The notes: a model not told the origin generated them from the sequence alone. DNA of 64,000 nucleotides from Bacillus sp. BA3 (GCA_002835675.1 PIZR01000006.1:53754-117753), one strand, 5' to 3'; shown: positions 1-8,924, counted from the stretch's first letter. Made by a program: numbers and translations.

Positions 1-312
1 CGACCGATGTGTGGGTTTATTCGACCTACATCCGGATAATTCGACCGATGTGTGGGTTTATTCGACCTACATCCGGATAATTCGACCGATGTGCGGATTT
101 ATTCGACCTTACTCCGGATAATTCGACCGATGTGTGGGTTTATTCGACCTACGCCCGGATAACTCGACCGATGTGCGGATTTATTCGACCTTACTCCGGA
201 TAATTCGACCGATGTGTGGGTTTATTCGACCTACATACAGATAATTCGACCGATGTGCGGGTTTATTCGACCTTACTCGGATAATTCGACTGTTGTGTGG
301 AATAATTCGATC
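1..312. repeat. Tandem array, 41-bp period (TTCGACC type)
   Basis: At least seven direct copies of a 41-bp unit start at 1, 42, 83, 124, 165, 206 and 247, and the array fades out near 312. It probably continues off the left edge. Each unit is two half-units of 21 and 20 bp, both opening with TTCGACC. Copies differ by a few substitutions, for example GTGTGGG versus GTGCGGA. There are no unique spacers, so this is not CRISPR. Arrays with the same core lie at 12598-12935 and 58940-59012. Confidence 0.9.
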
Positions 313-325
313 TTCTTCCAGTAAA

Positions 326-372
326 ACAAAAAGCCGCTTCCTCACTTTCCAGGAATCCGGCTTCTTTTGTTA
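326..372 (-). terminator. Rho-independent terminator of the ABC operon
   Basis: On the minus strand a GC-rich stem (AAGCCG paired with CGGCTT, extended by TTCCT/AGGAA) is followed by a run of T. It lies just beyond the stop of the ABC permease gene. Confidence 0.75.
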
Positions 373-383
373 AGTTGTTGATT

Positions 384-1400
384 TCATAGTGCTCGGTATT
401 TTTTTAAACTAATGATATTGATGGTGATAAAGACGACGGCAAAGGCCAGGAGAATGAGCAGATCCATTGAAATCTCATTGAACGTGAAGCCTTTGTACAT
501 AATGCCGTTCATGGCATCAGAAGCGTAATAGAGGGGCATGATCTTGCCGATTTTTTGGAGCCAGTCTGACATGCCATCCAATGGGAAAATCCCTGTAAAG
601 AAGACTTGAGGCACGATGACCAGCGGAATGAATTGTACCATTTGGAATTCAGATGTCGCGAAACTCGATAGCAATGTACCAAGCGATAATGCAACGAGCG
701 CGACCAGTATATTCGTCAGTAAAACGAGCCAAATGGAGCCAACAAGGACGATATCCAATACATTGACAGCATATAGTACGACAATTATTGTTTGAATTAG
801 AGCAAATAAGCCATATCCGATCACATAGCCCGCTACGATTTCGTATCTTTTAATCGGGGTGGCAAGCAGCCGTTCCAAAGTACCACTTGTACGCTCCTTC
901 AAAAGCGCAATCCCCGCTATTAAAAATACAAAGAAGAAAACGAAAAAGCTGACGAGCATCGGACTGAAGGTATCAAAACCCTTTGTGTTGGCATCTCCGT
1001 AAACATATTTCTCCTCAATTGAAGGAGTGTTTTTTTCATTCCCTTGCAAGCCTTGCATCATTTGCATTTGAACGGCTTTTGCCCGGGTCGGTTCGTCGTT
1101 CAAAAGTGTGAGATTAATTTTCCCATTTTCAACATGCAGCCAGCCATCCGTATTCTTTTCAATCATCTTTTCCTGTGAGAATTCCTCAGCAGCCGACACT
1201 TGAAAATCCGCTTTTTTCAATGCTTTAACGATCGTTTCATCACTGCCTGTAACAACGATTTTCAAATCACTTGCTTCTGTATCGAAAATAAAATACATGA
1301 GCGTTAAAATGAGCAAAGGAGCTAGGAAGAATAAAGCAAGCGTCCTTCGATCCCGGCGCATCTGCTGAGTAATTCGAGTAACAAGAGAGGCAATTCTCAT
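384..1400 (-). CDS. ABC-2 type transporter permease
   Basis: A 338-aa membrane protein of the ABC-2 permease family, the type used for drug or lipid export. It has one N-terminal membrane helix (about residues 20-40), an extracytoplasmic domain of about 100 residues, then five to six C-terminal helices. The GTLERLLATP segment after the second helix is typical of the family. The ATG overlaps the stop of the ATP-binding gene by 4 bp (ATGA), so the two are translationally coupled and should form one transporter. A divergent TetR regulator next door suggests ligand-induced expression. The substrate cannot be read from sequence. Confidence 0.85.
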   Translation of the reverse strand: MRIASLVTRITQQMRRDRRTLALFFLAPLLILTLMYFIFDTEASDLKIVVTGSDETIVKALKKADFQVSAAEEFSQEKMIEKNTDGWLHVENGKINLTLLNDEPTRAKAVQMQMMQGLQGNEKNTPSIEEKYVYGDANTKGFDTFSPMLVSFFVFFFVFLIAGIALLKERTSGTLERLLATPIKRYEIVAGYVIGYGLFALIQTIIVVLYAVNVLDIVLVGSIWLVLLTNILVALVALSLGTLLSSFATSEFQMVQFIPLVIVPQVFFTGIFPLDGMSDWLQKIGKIMPLYYASDAMNGIMYKGFTFNEISMDLLILLAFAVVFITINIISLKKYRAL

Positions 1401-2122
1401 TTTAAGCCGCCTCCAATCCTTAAAAAAACATCATCAAGCGTTTCCACGGCAAATTGTGTTTTTAAAGCAGCAGGGGTTCCTGCCGCGATGATTTCACCTT
1501 CACGCAGCATCGCCAGTTTATCGCATCGTTCCGCTTCATCCATCACATGCGTCGTGATGATGATCGTCTTATCATCTTCATTTCTTAAACGCTCAAGTTC
1601 CTCCCAAATCGATTGTTTCAGCAAAGGGTCTATTCCTACTGTCGGTTCATCCAAAATGAGAATCTCCGGATTTTGGATGAGTGCAACCGCCAGTGACAGA
1701 CGGCGTTTCATTCCCCCGGAATAATGCGCAACCCGAACGTTCAAAACATTCGTCAGCTGTACGATTTCAGCTGCATATTGAATGCGTTCCCTTCGTTCCT
1801 TTTTCAAAAAACGGTATAGTTTCGCAAAAAATTCGAGATTTTCAGCTCCCGTCAGTTCTGTATATAAAGCATCGGACTGTGCCATATAGCCGACATCCAT
1901 TAACAGTGCTTCATTTGGCACTTCATGATCCAGAACCGTGACTTTACCCGCATCAGGCTTAATCAATCCGACAATCATTTTAATCAAGGTGGTCTTTCCG
2001 CATCCGGATGGACCTAATAAGCCAAAAATTCCGTTTTTTTCAATATTCAGGCTTAATGGCTGAATGACCTTTCTCTGATGAAAACCCTTAGCAATCCCTT
2101 CAATGGAAATCGCATTTTTCAT
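1397..2122 (-). CDS. ABC transporter ATP-binding protein
   Basis: Cytoplasmic ATPase partner of the permease that follows it, 241 aa from the chosen start. Visible motifs are Walker A (GPSGCGKTT), the signature HYSGGMKRR, Walker B (ILILDEPTVG) and the H-loop histidine in TTHVMDE. A longer reading frame extends to 2152, but the ATG at 2122 is preceded by a good ribosome site (GAGGGAGG), so I chose it. Single-domain ATPases of this type drive ABC-2 exporters, for instance of linearmycin or antimicrobial classes; the actual substrate is unknown. Confidence 0.87.
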   Translation of the reverse strand: MKNAISIEGIAKGFHQRKVIQPLSLNIEKNGIFGLLGPSGCGKTTLIKMIVGLIKPDAGKVTVLDHEVPNEALLMDVGYMAQSDALYTELTGAENLEFFAKLYRFLKKERRERIQYAAEIVQLTNVLNVRVAHYSGGMKRRLSLAVALIQNPEILILDEPTVGIDPLLKQSIWEELERLRNEDDKTIIITTHVMDEAERCDKLAMLREGEIIAAGTPAALKTQFAVETLDDVFLRIGGGLK

Positions 2123-2239
2123 GCACACACATCCTCCCTCTTTAATTAACACGGTGTTGAGTGTATCATCATTCTAAGGTAGCATTCGTTCTAATACAAT
2201 CAACACATTTGGAAAAATGTTTAGTGAAGGAGACATTCC

Positions 2240-2839
2240 ATGGCATCGATTCATGAGGATATGGTACAAAAGACGAAAAAGCAGATACAACATCATTTTA
2301 TTGCACTCGTTGAAGCAGAGGGGTTCTCACATGTATCAGTGAAGAAAATTGCAGAGCGTGCCAACATTAATCGGGGCACATTCTATTTGCATTACACAGA
2401 TAAATATGAATTGATGGATCACTTACAGCAGGAATTGTTACATGAACTTCAAACACGCATTACTGCCATTTTGCCGAAAGAGGCTTTTTTGGCTCTTCAT
2501 CAACAGCAACTTTACCCGCCTTTCATAGAGATTTTTCAATTCATCAGTGAACATGCTCACGCATTAAGGGCCATTCTAGGTGATCAGGGCGACCCTTCTT
2601 TTGCGAAAAAAATAAAACGGGTTTTCGGTGAAGTACTGTTGGAGCGTTTGATCAGCCTGCATCCAGCAGCTAAAGATGAAGCATTCCGCATGTATATGCA
2701 CGCCTTCCTGACATCGGCGATTTTAGGGGTGATACAGGATTGGCTAGAGAACTGTGAAAAACAAACGGCGGAAGAAATGGCGAAAATCCATTTTCAAATC
2801 TTGAACTTCATCAGCCAATTGCGCACATTCATCCAATGA
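2240..2839 (+). CDS. TetR/AcrR family transcriptional regulator
   Basis: A 199-aa one-component repressor. Residues about 10-60 form the TetR helix-turn-helix (VKKIAERANINRGTFYLHY is the recognition region). The rest is an all-helical ligand and dimer domain ending in hydrophobic helices. The ribosome site AAGGAG precedes the ATG. The gene is divergent from the ABC exporter pair across a 117-bp gap, so it most likely represses that operon and itself. The gap holds small dyads (AACACGGTGTT at 2148; ACATTT/AAATGT arms at 2207-2222) that could be the operator. The inducer is unknown. Confidence 0.85.
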   Translation: MASIHEDMVQKTKKQIQHHFIALVEAEGFSHVSVKKIAERANINRGTFYLHYTDKYELMDHLQQELLHELQTRITAILPKEAFLALHQQQLYPPFIEIFQFISEHAHALRAILGDQGDPSFAKKIKRVFGEVLLERLISLHPAAKDEAFRMYMHAFLTSAILGVIQDWLENCEKQTAEEMAKIHFQILNFISQLRTFIQ

Positions 2840-3051
2840 ACGATTCATTAAAGGCAGGTTCCATCAACATGCCTTTAAATCGGATTACATTTTTTCCTTC
2901 GCTTTTGCCTCTAAATAACCAACGCAAAAAAACTCATTATAATAAATGAGTTTCAAAGCAAAACAAGATATGGATTTTTCGCTCAGCATTCCGGATAGAA
3001 CACAGGGAATAAATAATTGAATACCGCTAATGAATGTTGGATGCAGTTGAT

Positions 3052-3243
3052 TTACCTTAGGGAAAACAATTTTAAGAACGGATTCTTTTTCTTATCCGTT
3101 ATCCTTAACTCATCCATGATGATTTGATCCTCATGATCGGCTATCCATTTCCTTAGTGCATCTTTATCCTGGCATTGTGTTAAATATGTCTGGCCACCCT
3201 TGCCTGTAGCATTAATAACATATCTATTGAACGTCTTCTCCAT
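3052..3243 (-). CDS. Small hypothetical protein, 63 aa
   Basis: A short charged protein ending in KKKNPFLKLFSLR, with no signal peptide or membrane helix. The frame is open to 3312, but the extra 23 residues have no ribosome site. The internal ATG at 3243 follows a weak GGCGGG and begins a more protein-like sequence (MEKTFNRYVINATGKGG). I do not recognise a family. It stands alone between convergent TetR and the ktr leader. Confidence 0.5.
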   Translation of the reverse strand: MEKTFNRYVINATGKGGQTYLTQCQDKDALRKWIADHEDQIIMDELRITDKKKNPFLKLFSLR

Positions 3244-3577
3244 AATTGCCCGCCTTTTTAATAAAATGTCTTGAATCTTTAAATACAAATGCAATGCTTT
3301 TTTCTTTATCATTTACAAAAGAAACATAAAATATATGTTAGAAAATTTTGATTGGCATCGCATGTTCTGCTTGAAATTATTGAATAAAGTACATCGATGC
3401 CGGTTATCATAATTGGATTAATCGAACCTATCATAATGTGCTAACTAATATTTGTCAATACGTTTTCTAAATGTAAATAAAACGTAAATTTTCAGTTTTG
3501 TTAAAGAAATATTTTTTTACGATTTAGGGGTTTACAACTGCTAAATGATGGGAGTAGAATACGTTTATCAATTTAAT

Positions 3578-3735
3578 GCATTTCGGCCAAAACTCATGGA
3601 AATTGAGTACGGAGGACCCAATCATTTGGGGTTAATTCTGCCTTGCAGAAGGGATGAGATCAGCTCTTTCGCCATCCTACCCGTCAGCTAACTTCGTCGG
3701 CTAAAGCGAAGGAGGTCATAAGACCGCCTATTTCG
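3578..3735 (+). ncRNA. Cyclic di-AMP riboswitch (ydaO-yuaA class)
   Basis: The segment carries hallmark blocks of the ydaO-yuaA aptamer in order: a purine-rich GGAGGACCCAAT, TTGGGGTTAAT, a variable hairpin near GCAGAAGGGATGAGATC, then CCGTCAGCTAACTTCGT and GCGAAGGAGG. This class binds c-di-AMP and turns potassium-uptake genes off when the messenger is high; it heads ktrAB in Bacillus subtilis. Here it is directly upstream of ktrB-ktrA. A hairpin (GGTCATAAGACC region) followed by TTTTTTT near 3741 is the likely expression-platform terminator. Confidence 0.88.
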
Positions 3736-3863
3736 GGAGCTTTTTTTGCACGCTTTTTGTGGCAATACTGCTATTCGATGTTTTCGCAGGTCTTTTTATT
3801 ATGCCTTTAAAAAGATTCGAAAAGCAGCTTGATGATTAAAAGTCATACAGTAGGGATGATCAT

Positions 3864-5195
3864 TTGAGAATGCCAAAATTGGATCCGCCAAAAATACTTG
3901 TACTTGGCTTTGCCATCCTGATACTTATCGGGGCCTATTTATTGACCCTGCCGATTTCCACAGAAAATGGCCATGGTCTTTCTTTTCTGGATGCTTTATT
4001 CACCTCGACTTCCGCTACATGTGTAACAGGACTGGTCGTTGTGGATACGGGATCGACCTTCACCACTTTTGGTGAGTTGGTCATCTTAACACTGATTCAG
4101 GTAGGCGGCTTAGGGTTCATGACATTTGCGACATTTTTCTTTTTATTATTAGGCAAAAAGATTTCTTTAAAAGGCAGGTTAGTTCTGCAGGAGTCGTTAA
4201 ATAATCTATCCATGGCGGGTGTAGTCAGATTAGTGAAACGGCTTTTGGTTTTCACAGCCATCATTGAAGGCATGGCTGCACTTATCTTATCGATTCGCTT
4301 TTCTTTTGACATGCCAATCGTTAAAGCGGTCTATTACGGCGTTTTTCATTCCGTCTCGAATTTCAATAATGCCGGCTTTGATTTAATGGGGGAATTCAGG
4401 AGTTTGACCCCTTATGTATCGGATCCATTCGTAACCCTTACCGTTGCCTTCCTCATCACGTTTGGCGGGATAGGCTTTATCGTGATGAATGAACTATACG
4501 AATATCGGAATACACATCGTTTATCCGTACATACGAAGATCGTTCTGACGACTAGCTTGACCCTTACGATTGCCGGCGCGATTTTAATCTTTTTATTCGA
4601 GTACGGCAATGCCAAGACATTGCAGCCTTTATCTTTCATGGGTAAAATGCTGTCTTCTTTATTTCAATCGGTATCACCACGGACTGCAGGCTCCAACACG
4701 CTGAATATCCCTGATTTAACTCAGCCTACATTACTGCTCATCATTTTTCTGATGTTCGTTGGGGCATCACCCGGATCGACTGGCGGCGGGATTAAAACGA
4801 CGACATTGGCGACGATTGCCGGAACGGTTTGGTCACAGATCAAAGGTAAGGGTGATGTGGTCTTGTTCCGCCACCGCATCGTGAGTGAAACGATTTTTAA
4901 AGCATTATCCGTCACATTCATTGGTGTATTCGTGGTTTCCATCATCTCCATTCTGCTGACCATCACTGAAAACGGAACTGACTTTTTGATGATTTTGTTC
5001 GAAGCCACTTCAGCTTTCGCCACCGTGGGACTTTCAATGGGTTTGACCCCGGAATTATCACCGGTCGGCCGGATGCTCATCATTTTCACGATGTTTGCAG
5101 GACGTGTTGGTCCTTTGACTTTTGCCTTTGCTATCGCCATGAGGCGCAAGCCAGATCCATTCCGACGTCCAAAAGGGAAAATCATGATTGGTTAA
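3864..5195 (+). CDS. ktrB: Ktr-type potassium/sodium symporter membrane subunit
   Basis: Membrane pore subunit of a KtrAB/KtrCD potassium uptake system, 443 aa, matching the usual length. The TrkH/KtrB fold of four repeated M1-P-M2 units shows its filter loops: ATCVTGL near residue 52, NNAGFD near 170, SPRTAGS near 273 and FATVGLSMG near 386. Each carries the family's key glycine. The start is either TTG at 3864 or ATG at 3870; both are close to GGGATG. It is followed 23 bp later by the RCK subunit, and the c-di-AMP riboswitch upstream implies shut-off when potassium is plentiful. The ktrB-ktrA order is reversed from B. subtilis ktrAB. Confidence 0.92.
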   Translation: MRMPKLDPPKILVLGFAILILIGAYLLTLPISTENGHGLSFLDALFTSTSATCVTGLVVVDTGSTFTTFGELVILTLIQVGGLGFMTFATFFFLLLGKKISLKGRLVLQESLNNLSMAGVVRLVKRLLVFTAIIEGMAALILSIRFSFDMPIVKAVYYGVFHSVSNFNNAGFDLMGEFRSLTPYVSDPFVTLTVAFLITFGGIGFIVMNELYEYRNTHRLSVHTKIVLTTSLTLTIAGAILIFLFEYGNAKTLQPLSFMGKMLSSLFQSVSPRTAGSNTLNIPDLTQPTLLLIIFLMFVGASPGSTGGGIKTTTLATIAGTVWSQIKGKGDVVLFRHRIVSETIFKALSVTFIGVFVVSIISILLTITENGTDFLMILFEATSAFATVGLSMGLTPELSPVGRMLIIFTMFAGRVGPLTFAFAIAMRRKPDPFRRPKGKIMIG

Positions 5196-5218
5196 TAATG
5201 AATGAAGGAGCGTAAAAG

Positions 5219-5875
5219 ATGGGAAAACGACAATACGCCGTGATAGGTTTAGGCAGATTTGGAACCAGTGTGGCCCATAGATTATATACGGCAGGCCAAG
5301 AGGTTTTGGGTATTGATGTGAACGAGGAAAGAGTCGAGAATGCGGAACTGAACGTTACCCATGCAGTCATGGCGGATACGACCGAAGAAGAGACATTGAA
5401 AGCAATCGGAATCCGTAATTTCGATTGTGTCATCGTAGCCATCGGAAATGACATGCAATCGAGCATTTTAACTACCTTGCTTTTAAAAGAGCTTGGGGTC
5501 AAAAAGGTCATTGCCAAAGCACTTAATAAAAATCACGGTCAGGTGCTTACTAAGATCGGTGCCGACTGGGTGATCTATCCTGAGAGGGATATGGGGGAAC
5601 GGGTCGCGAATCAGCTTCTTTCCCCTAACATGCTGAACTATATAGAGCTCTCCAAAGAATACAATATCGAGGAAATCATCCTCCCCATGAGCATGAAGGG
5701 AAAAAGCCTCAGGGAGCTTGATTTACGGGCAAAATATAATATCAGCGTCATTGCCATCGTGAGTAATGGGGAAATTATCATAGCACCCTCACCGGATCAG
5801 GATATCCATGAAAAAGATATGCTTTTAGTGGTTGGCAATAAAGAAGATCTAGCCTACTTTGCCAATATTGAATAA
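5219..5875 (+). CDS. ktrA: Ktr potassium uptake gating subunit (RCK domain)
   Basis: Cytoplasmic regulator of the Ktr channel, 218 aa, equal to the KtrA/KtrC length. The N-terminal RCK domain opens with the Rossmann nucleotide-binding motif GLGRFGTSVA; its conserved ILTTLLLKELGV and IGADWVIYPERDMG segments follow. The C-terminal domain from about residue 135 is the RCK_C module, known in this family to bind c-di-AMP. The octameric ring binds ATP/ADP and gates KtrB. Ribosome site GAAGGAG precedes the ATG. Choosing between KtrA and KtrC naming is uncertain. Confidence 0.92.
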   Translation: MGKRQYAVIGLGRFGTSVAHRLYTAGQEVLGIDVNEERVENAELNVTHAVMADTTEEETLKAIGIRNFDCVIVAIGNDMQSSILTTLLLKELGVKKVIAKALNKNHGQVLTKIGADWVIYPERDMGERVANQLLSPNMLNYIELSKEYNIEEIILPMSMKGKSLRELDLRAKYNISVIAIVSNGEIIIAPSPDQDIHEKDMLLVVGNKEDLAYFANIE

Positions 5876-5975
5876 CTGGCAGGTGCCAGCTCTTTCTTCA
5901 TTGAGCTCGATACCTTATTTTTGAATGCAACAAGCATTATACATACGAGAAGATCACCATATGGAGGTCTTCTCG

Positions 5976-6086
5976 ATGAAATTTATAACGAGTATTCCCA
6001 TGCCCTGGATATGTATGTATTATTTTATCGTACTGATCGCTTGGGCAAGAGTGGACTTTATCGTCACTTTATCAAAAGGCAGTTGA
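5976..6086 (+). CDS. Possible small membrane peptide, 36 aa
   Basis: A short frame starting ATG eight bases after a strong GGAGGT. The product has one hydrophobic stretch (WICMYYFIVLIAWA) followed by a short polar tail, which would make a single-pass peptide. Its 3' half lies antisense to the last codons of the RsbR-like gene on the other strand. The ribosome site sits within an inverted repeat (CGAGAAGA / TCTTCTCG). No homologue is recognised; it may be chance. Confidence 0.25.
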   Translation: MKFITSIPMPWICMYYFIVLIAWARVDFIVTLSKGS

Positions 6087-6853
6087 AGCTTAACGGCAGT
6101 CATGGCTATTTCCGGCCGAAGTCCTGAAAGGGTTGTTTGAATTCCGATCAAATGTAAGGATTCAATCAATTGTGACAGCTGGTGGGCGGATGCACTATCA
6201 ATTGCATGAACGCCCGAGAGGTCAATGAAAAGCCTGGTGACATTTTTTTCAGCGCACTTTTGTAAGGTGTTTTCAAGCAAGGACATGCCCCTCGCCGTAT
6301 CAATATCGCCTATCAGGGGAAGTAACGCCGTATTATCTTTAAGCGAAATGATGGGAGTGCTCAATTCATCGATCGTTGCCTGTTGGGCTTTCATGATTTT
6401 ATTGGCATACCTATGATTCGCTTCCGTAAACTTCTCCATCACTTCGCTGAACACCTTCACCACTATCCGATACCAGGAATTTATTTCCGCCTGCGTATAG
6501 TTTTCTCCATGCAATCCCACAAACCGGTCAATATAATCCAGGTATTGCTCTTGCGTTCGAGAAAACTCCCTCAATATAAAATAGATGGGTGTGTTTAAAT
6601 GCTGCTCATCCTGACCGATATCTTCAATCCACTCACCAAGCTGCTCAAAGAATTCCCTCTCCTCTGTATCAAAGACCTGAAAGAAACGTAAATGGAATTC
6701 ATTATTTTGCTGCTTAAGTTTTTTAATCACATTGGGATCGGGTGAGCTGTAAACCCCCGCCTTATCGTTTTTATTCAATGTTGCGTACCATTCCTCAGTC
6801 AATTGTGCTGCCACACCCAATAAAAAGGAATATAGTTCTTTATTTCTGTGCAT
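6020..6853 (-). CDS. RsbR-type stressosome protein with STAS domain
   Basis: A 277-aa co-antagonist of the stressosome type that controls the sigma-B general stress response. The N-terminal ~150 residues are the non-haem globin-like helical sensor of RsbR paralogues. The C-terminal STAS domain (about 165-275) carries the family's two phosphorylation regions: PLIGDIDTARG with the threonine aligned to RsbRA Thr171, and GVHAIDSASAH with serine where RsbRA has Thr205. It stands alone, away from an rsb operon, as RsbR paralogues often do. Ribosome site TAGGAGGAG precedes the ATG. Confidence 0.87.
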   Translation of the reverse strand: MHRNKELYSFLLGVAAQLTEEWYATLNKNDKAGVYSSPDPNVIKKLKQQNNEFHLRFFQVFDTEEREFFEQLGEWIEDIGQDEQHLNTPIYFILREFSRTQEQYLDYIDRFVGLHGENYTQAEINSWYRIVVKVFSEVMEKFTEANHRYANKIMKAQQATIDELSTPIISLKDNTALLPLIGDIDTARGMSLLENTLQKCAEKNVTRLFIDLSGVHAIDSASAHQLSQLIESLHLIGIQTTLSGLRPEIAMTAVKLQLPFDKVTIKSTLAQAISTIK

Positions 6854-7165
6854 AAACTCCTCCTATTTAGTTTTTTATAAAAAGCAGTCGATAAATCTAA
6901 CGCTGAAATCAGCATTGTCAGGGTATTGAAAAATTATCAACAAAGTAAGCATCGAAGAAAACCTCTTCCATACTTAAAAATTCTTATGATCTAAAAACCC
7001 AATGGCCCCTCTTTCCATATACCTTCCCAGCTGTTTTTGAAACCATACAACCACTGTTTTTCAAAAAAAAATTCAGTAAAACCTTCATCTACTATTCTGG
7101 TTTATCTATTGTTATAGTTTACCATTTTAAAATATTGTTAACAAATTATCCCTTTTCTTATAACA
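6854..7165. other. Intergenic region, AT-rich, no gene seen
   Basis: About 310 bases between the RsbR-like start and the terminator of the methyltransferase gene. Only AT-rich promoter-like sequence for the minus-strand RsbR gene is visible; no credible open frame or structured RNA. Confidence 0.6.
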
Positions 7166-7197
7166 AAAAAAGGACCTGATTCCAGATCCTCCTTTTA
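7166..7197 (-). terminator. Terminator of the first methyltransferase gene
   Basis: Minus strand: AGGATCTG and CAGGTCCT pair across a short loop (one G-U) and are followed by a run of seven T. Confidence 0.75.
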
Positions 7198-7218
7198 ACC
7201 CCCATTTTGACTTTATAA

Positions 7219-7929
7219 TTACTTTTTCATAAATAAGGCCGTCCATAAACCTTGAACCCCAAAGGTTTGATCCGATTTTTCCATTTTCCTCATCTTCCGT
7301 ATTTCCACCACTTCAAAATCCTTGAAGATCTTTCTGAGTTTTTCTTCCGTAAAACCTAATCCGCCTTTAAGGCTTCTTTGCCTATATACTTCCCAATCTG
7401 AAATATCGGCACCACCCAATATGCCGCCCTCGACAAAACAGGTAATCGAATACAATCCCTTAGGCCTTAACGCCTTTTTCACCATGTCCAAATAATTGAT
7501 CCTTCTATGTGGAGCAATATGGTGAAAACAACCTGAATCAAAGACGAAGTCATATTGCCCTTCCTCAATGTCCAAATCAAATATATTCCTTTGAATGAAG
7601 TTCACATGGACATTTTTATCTGACGCTCGTTCTTTTCCCCATTCAAGGGCTTCCTTCGAAAGGTCCACCGCATCAACGGTAAAGCCCTTTTGAGCAAGGT
7701 AAATGGCATTTCTTCCAGGTCCGCATCCAAGCTCAAGAACCTTTCCCGGCCGGATTAACCCACAATCAAAATATGTAACCAAATTTTCATCAGGGAGATT
7801 TCCGAAAAAGGGTACCCCCTTTGAGCGGTCTTCATAAAAACCATTCCAGAATCCAGTTGGCTCACGCAATAACGAGTCGAGCATATTCAATAGATCTTCA
7901 TGGGTTGTTATCGTCTCGGACAAAACCAT
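7219..7929 (-). CDS. Class I SAM-dependent methyltransferase
   Basis: About 236 aa. The Rossmann core is clear: motif I VLELGCGPGRNAIYLA (binds the methyl donor), an acidic motif II residue in VDAVDLSKEA, and motif IV-like FDSGCFHHIAPHRR. The C-terminal part ending in FGVQGLWTALFMKK matches small tellurite-resistance/UbiE-like enzymes, whose substrates are usually undefined. The exact start is uncertain: ATG at 7929 lies almost on the ribosome site, so a TTG six bases in is possible. It is monocistronic with its own terminator. Confidence 0.82.
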   Translation of the reverse strand: MVLSETITTHEDLLNMLDSLLREPTGFWNGFYEDRSKGVPFFGNLPDENLVTYFDCGLIRPGKVLELGCGPGRNAIYLAQKGFTVDAVDLSKEALEWGKERASDKNVHVNFIQRNIFDLDIEEGQYDFVFDSGCFHHIAPHRRINYLDMVKKALRPKGLYSITCFVEGGILGGADISDWEVYRQRSLKGGLGFTEEKLRKIFKDFEVVEIRKMRKMEKSDQTFGVQGLWTALFMKK

Positions 7930-8300
7930 CACCTCTTCCCATTGTATTCCACCATTTAATTATACTGATTTCGGCCAGTGCCTATGTAACAGCTTCATCA
8001 AAAATGCGTGACAAAGGACGTTCAAACACTATTGGACACTGTTGTTTATATGATGGTCACTGAATTTAAAGGTATCAAAGATGTGTTCAAAATATGTTCT
8101 TATAGTATGATACATTCTCACTTAATAACCCGATTATCGGCTCATTATCCATGTTAGAAAGGACATGGGTTTTATATAAGCATGTCAAATATTATTCAGT
8201 AAATCAGGTTTAGCTTCCAAACAACAAAACTCAGCTCTATGATGTATCCAGATGTCTTAGAATCCGACTCCCAATCCATTCTGAAACATCTCTCCGCTTG
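7930..8300. other. Intergenic region, nothing recognised
   Basis: About 370 bases between two minus-strand methyltransferase genes. No convincing open frame, RNA structure or repeat was found. Confidence 0.5.
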
Positions 8301-8924
8301 TCACATCCGTTTACTGATGATTATCTTTCTATACATTCCATTCAGCATGATCGGTCGATCTTCTTCAATTTTCATATTCTTAACATGCCTACTGAACAAG
8401 TCTTCAAACCTCAAGCCAATATCCGTTCCTAAAAATCGAATGATGGGCCTCAGAAGCTTTTTGGGTAGTGAAAGCACTTCATCATTAGAAATAAACTTAT
8501 CGAATAGTATTATTTTCCCCTCGCCTTTTAAAACCCTGATCATTTCCCGAAGGCATTCATTGGCATCAGGTACGACCGAAAGAACCAAACTTCCCACTAT
8601 ATAGTCAAACGATTCATTATCGAATTCCATATGCTGTGCATCCATCTCGAGGAAATTGATCGATGCATCATCAAATTTCCCCTTCGCTTTTTTTAGCATA
8701 TCGGCTGACAGGTCTATCGCCGTTATCTCAAGGTCAAGGTTCTTGATCAGCTCCAAATCGGCCCCCGTACCTACGCCCACAAACAGAACCTTTGCATTTT
8801 CATGAAAATGCATCTCTTCAAACATTCTTTTCCTGGCATCTAAAAAGAGCTGAGAGTTGAAGATTTTGTCATAAATTGGCGACCAAAATTTATAAATCAC
8901 TTTATTCCACGAATTATTCAACAT
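8301..8924 (-). CDS. Class I SAM-dependent methyltransferase (UbiE-like)
   Basis: A 207-aa enzyme from the chosen ATG at 8924, which follows a G-rich ribosome site; the frame stays open to 8951. Motif I is FVGVGTGADLELI, motif II IDLSADMLKKAK, and motif III/IV FDYIVGSLVLSVVPDANECLREMIRVLK, the standard Methyltransf_11 series. The N-terminal WSPIYDKIF is a common lead-in of phospholipid or quinone methyltransferases. Substrate unknown. The neighbouring methyltransferase is unrelated in sequence outside the SAM fold. Confidence 0.82.
   Translation of the reverse strand: MLNNSWNKVIYKFWSPIYDKIFNSQLFLDARKRMFEEMHFHENAKVLFVGVGTGADLELIKNLDLEITAIDLSADMLKKAKGKFDDASINFLEMDAQHMEFDNESFDYIVGSLVLSVVPDANECLREMIRVLKGEGKIILFDKFISNDEVLSLPKKLLRPIIRFLGTDIGLRFEDLFSRHVKNMKIEEDRPIMLNGMYRKIIISKRM

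Noticed and set aside
1-312. Possible CRISPR array
   Set aside because: Repeats are contiguous, 41 bp in period, with no unique spacers and no cas genes in the window.
5921-6127. 68-aa frame overlapping the RsbR-like gene end
   Set aside because: No ribosome site; antisense shadow of the RsbR-like gene.
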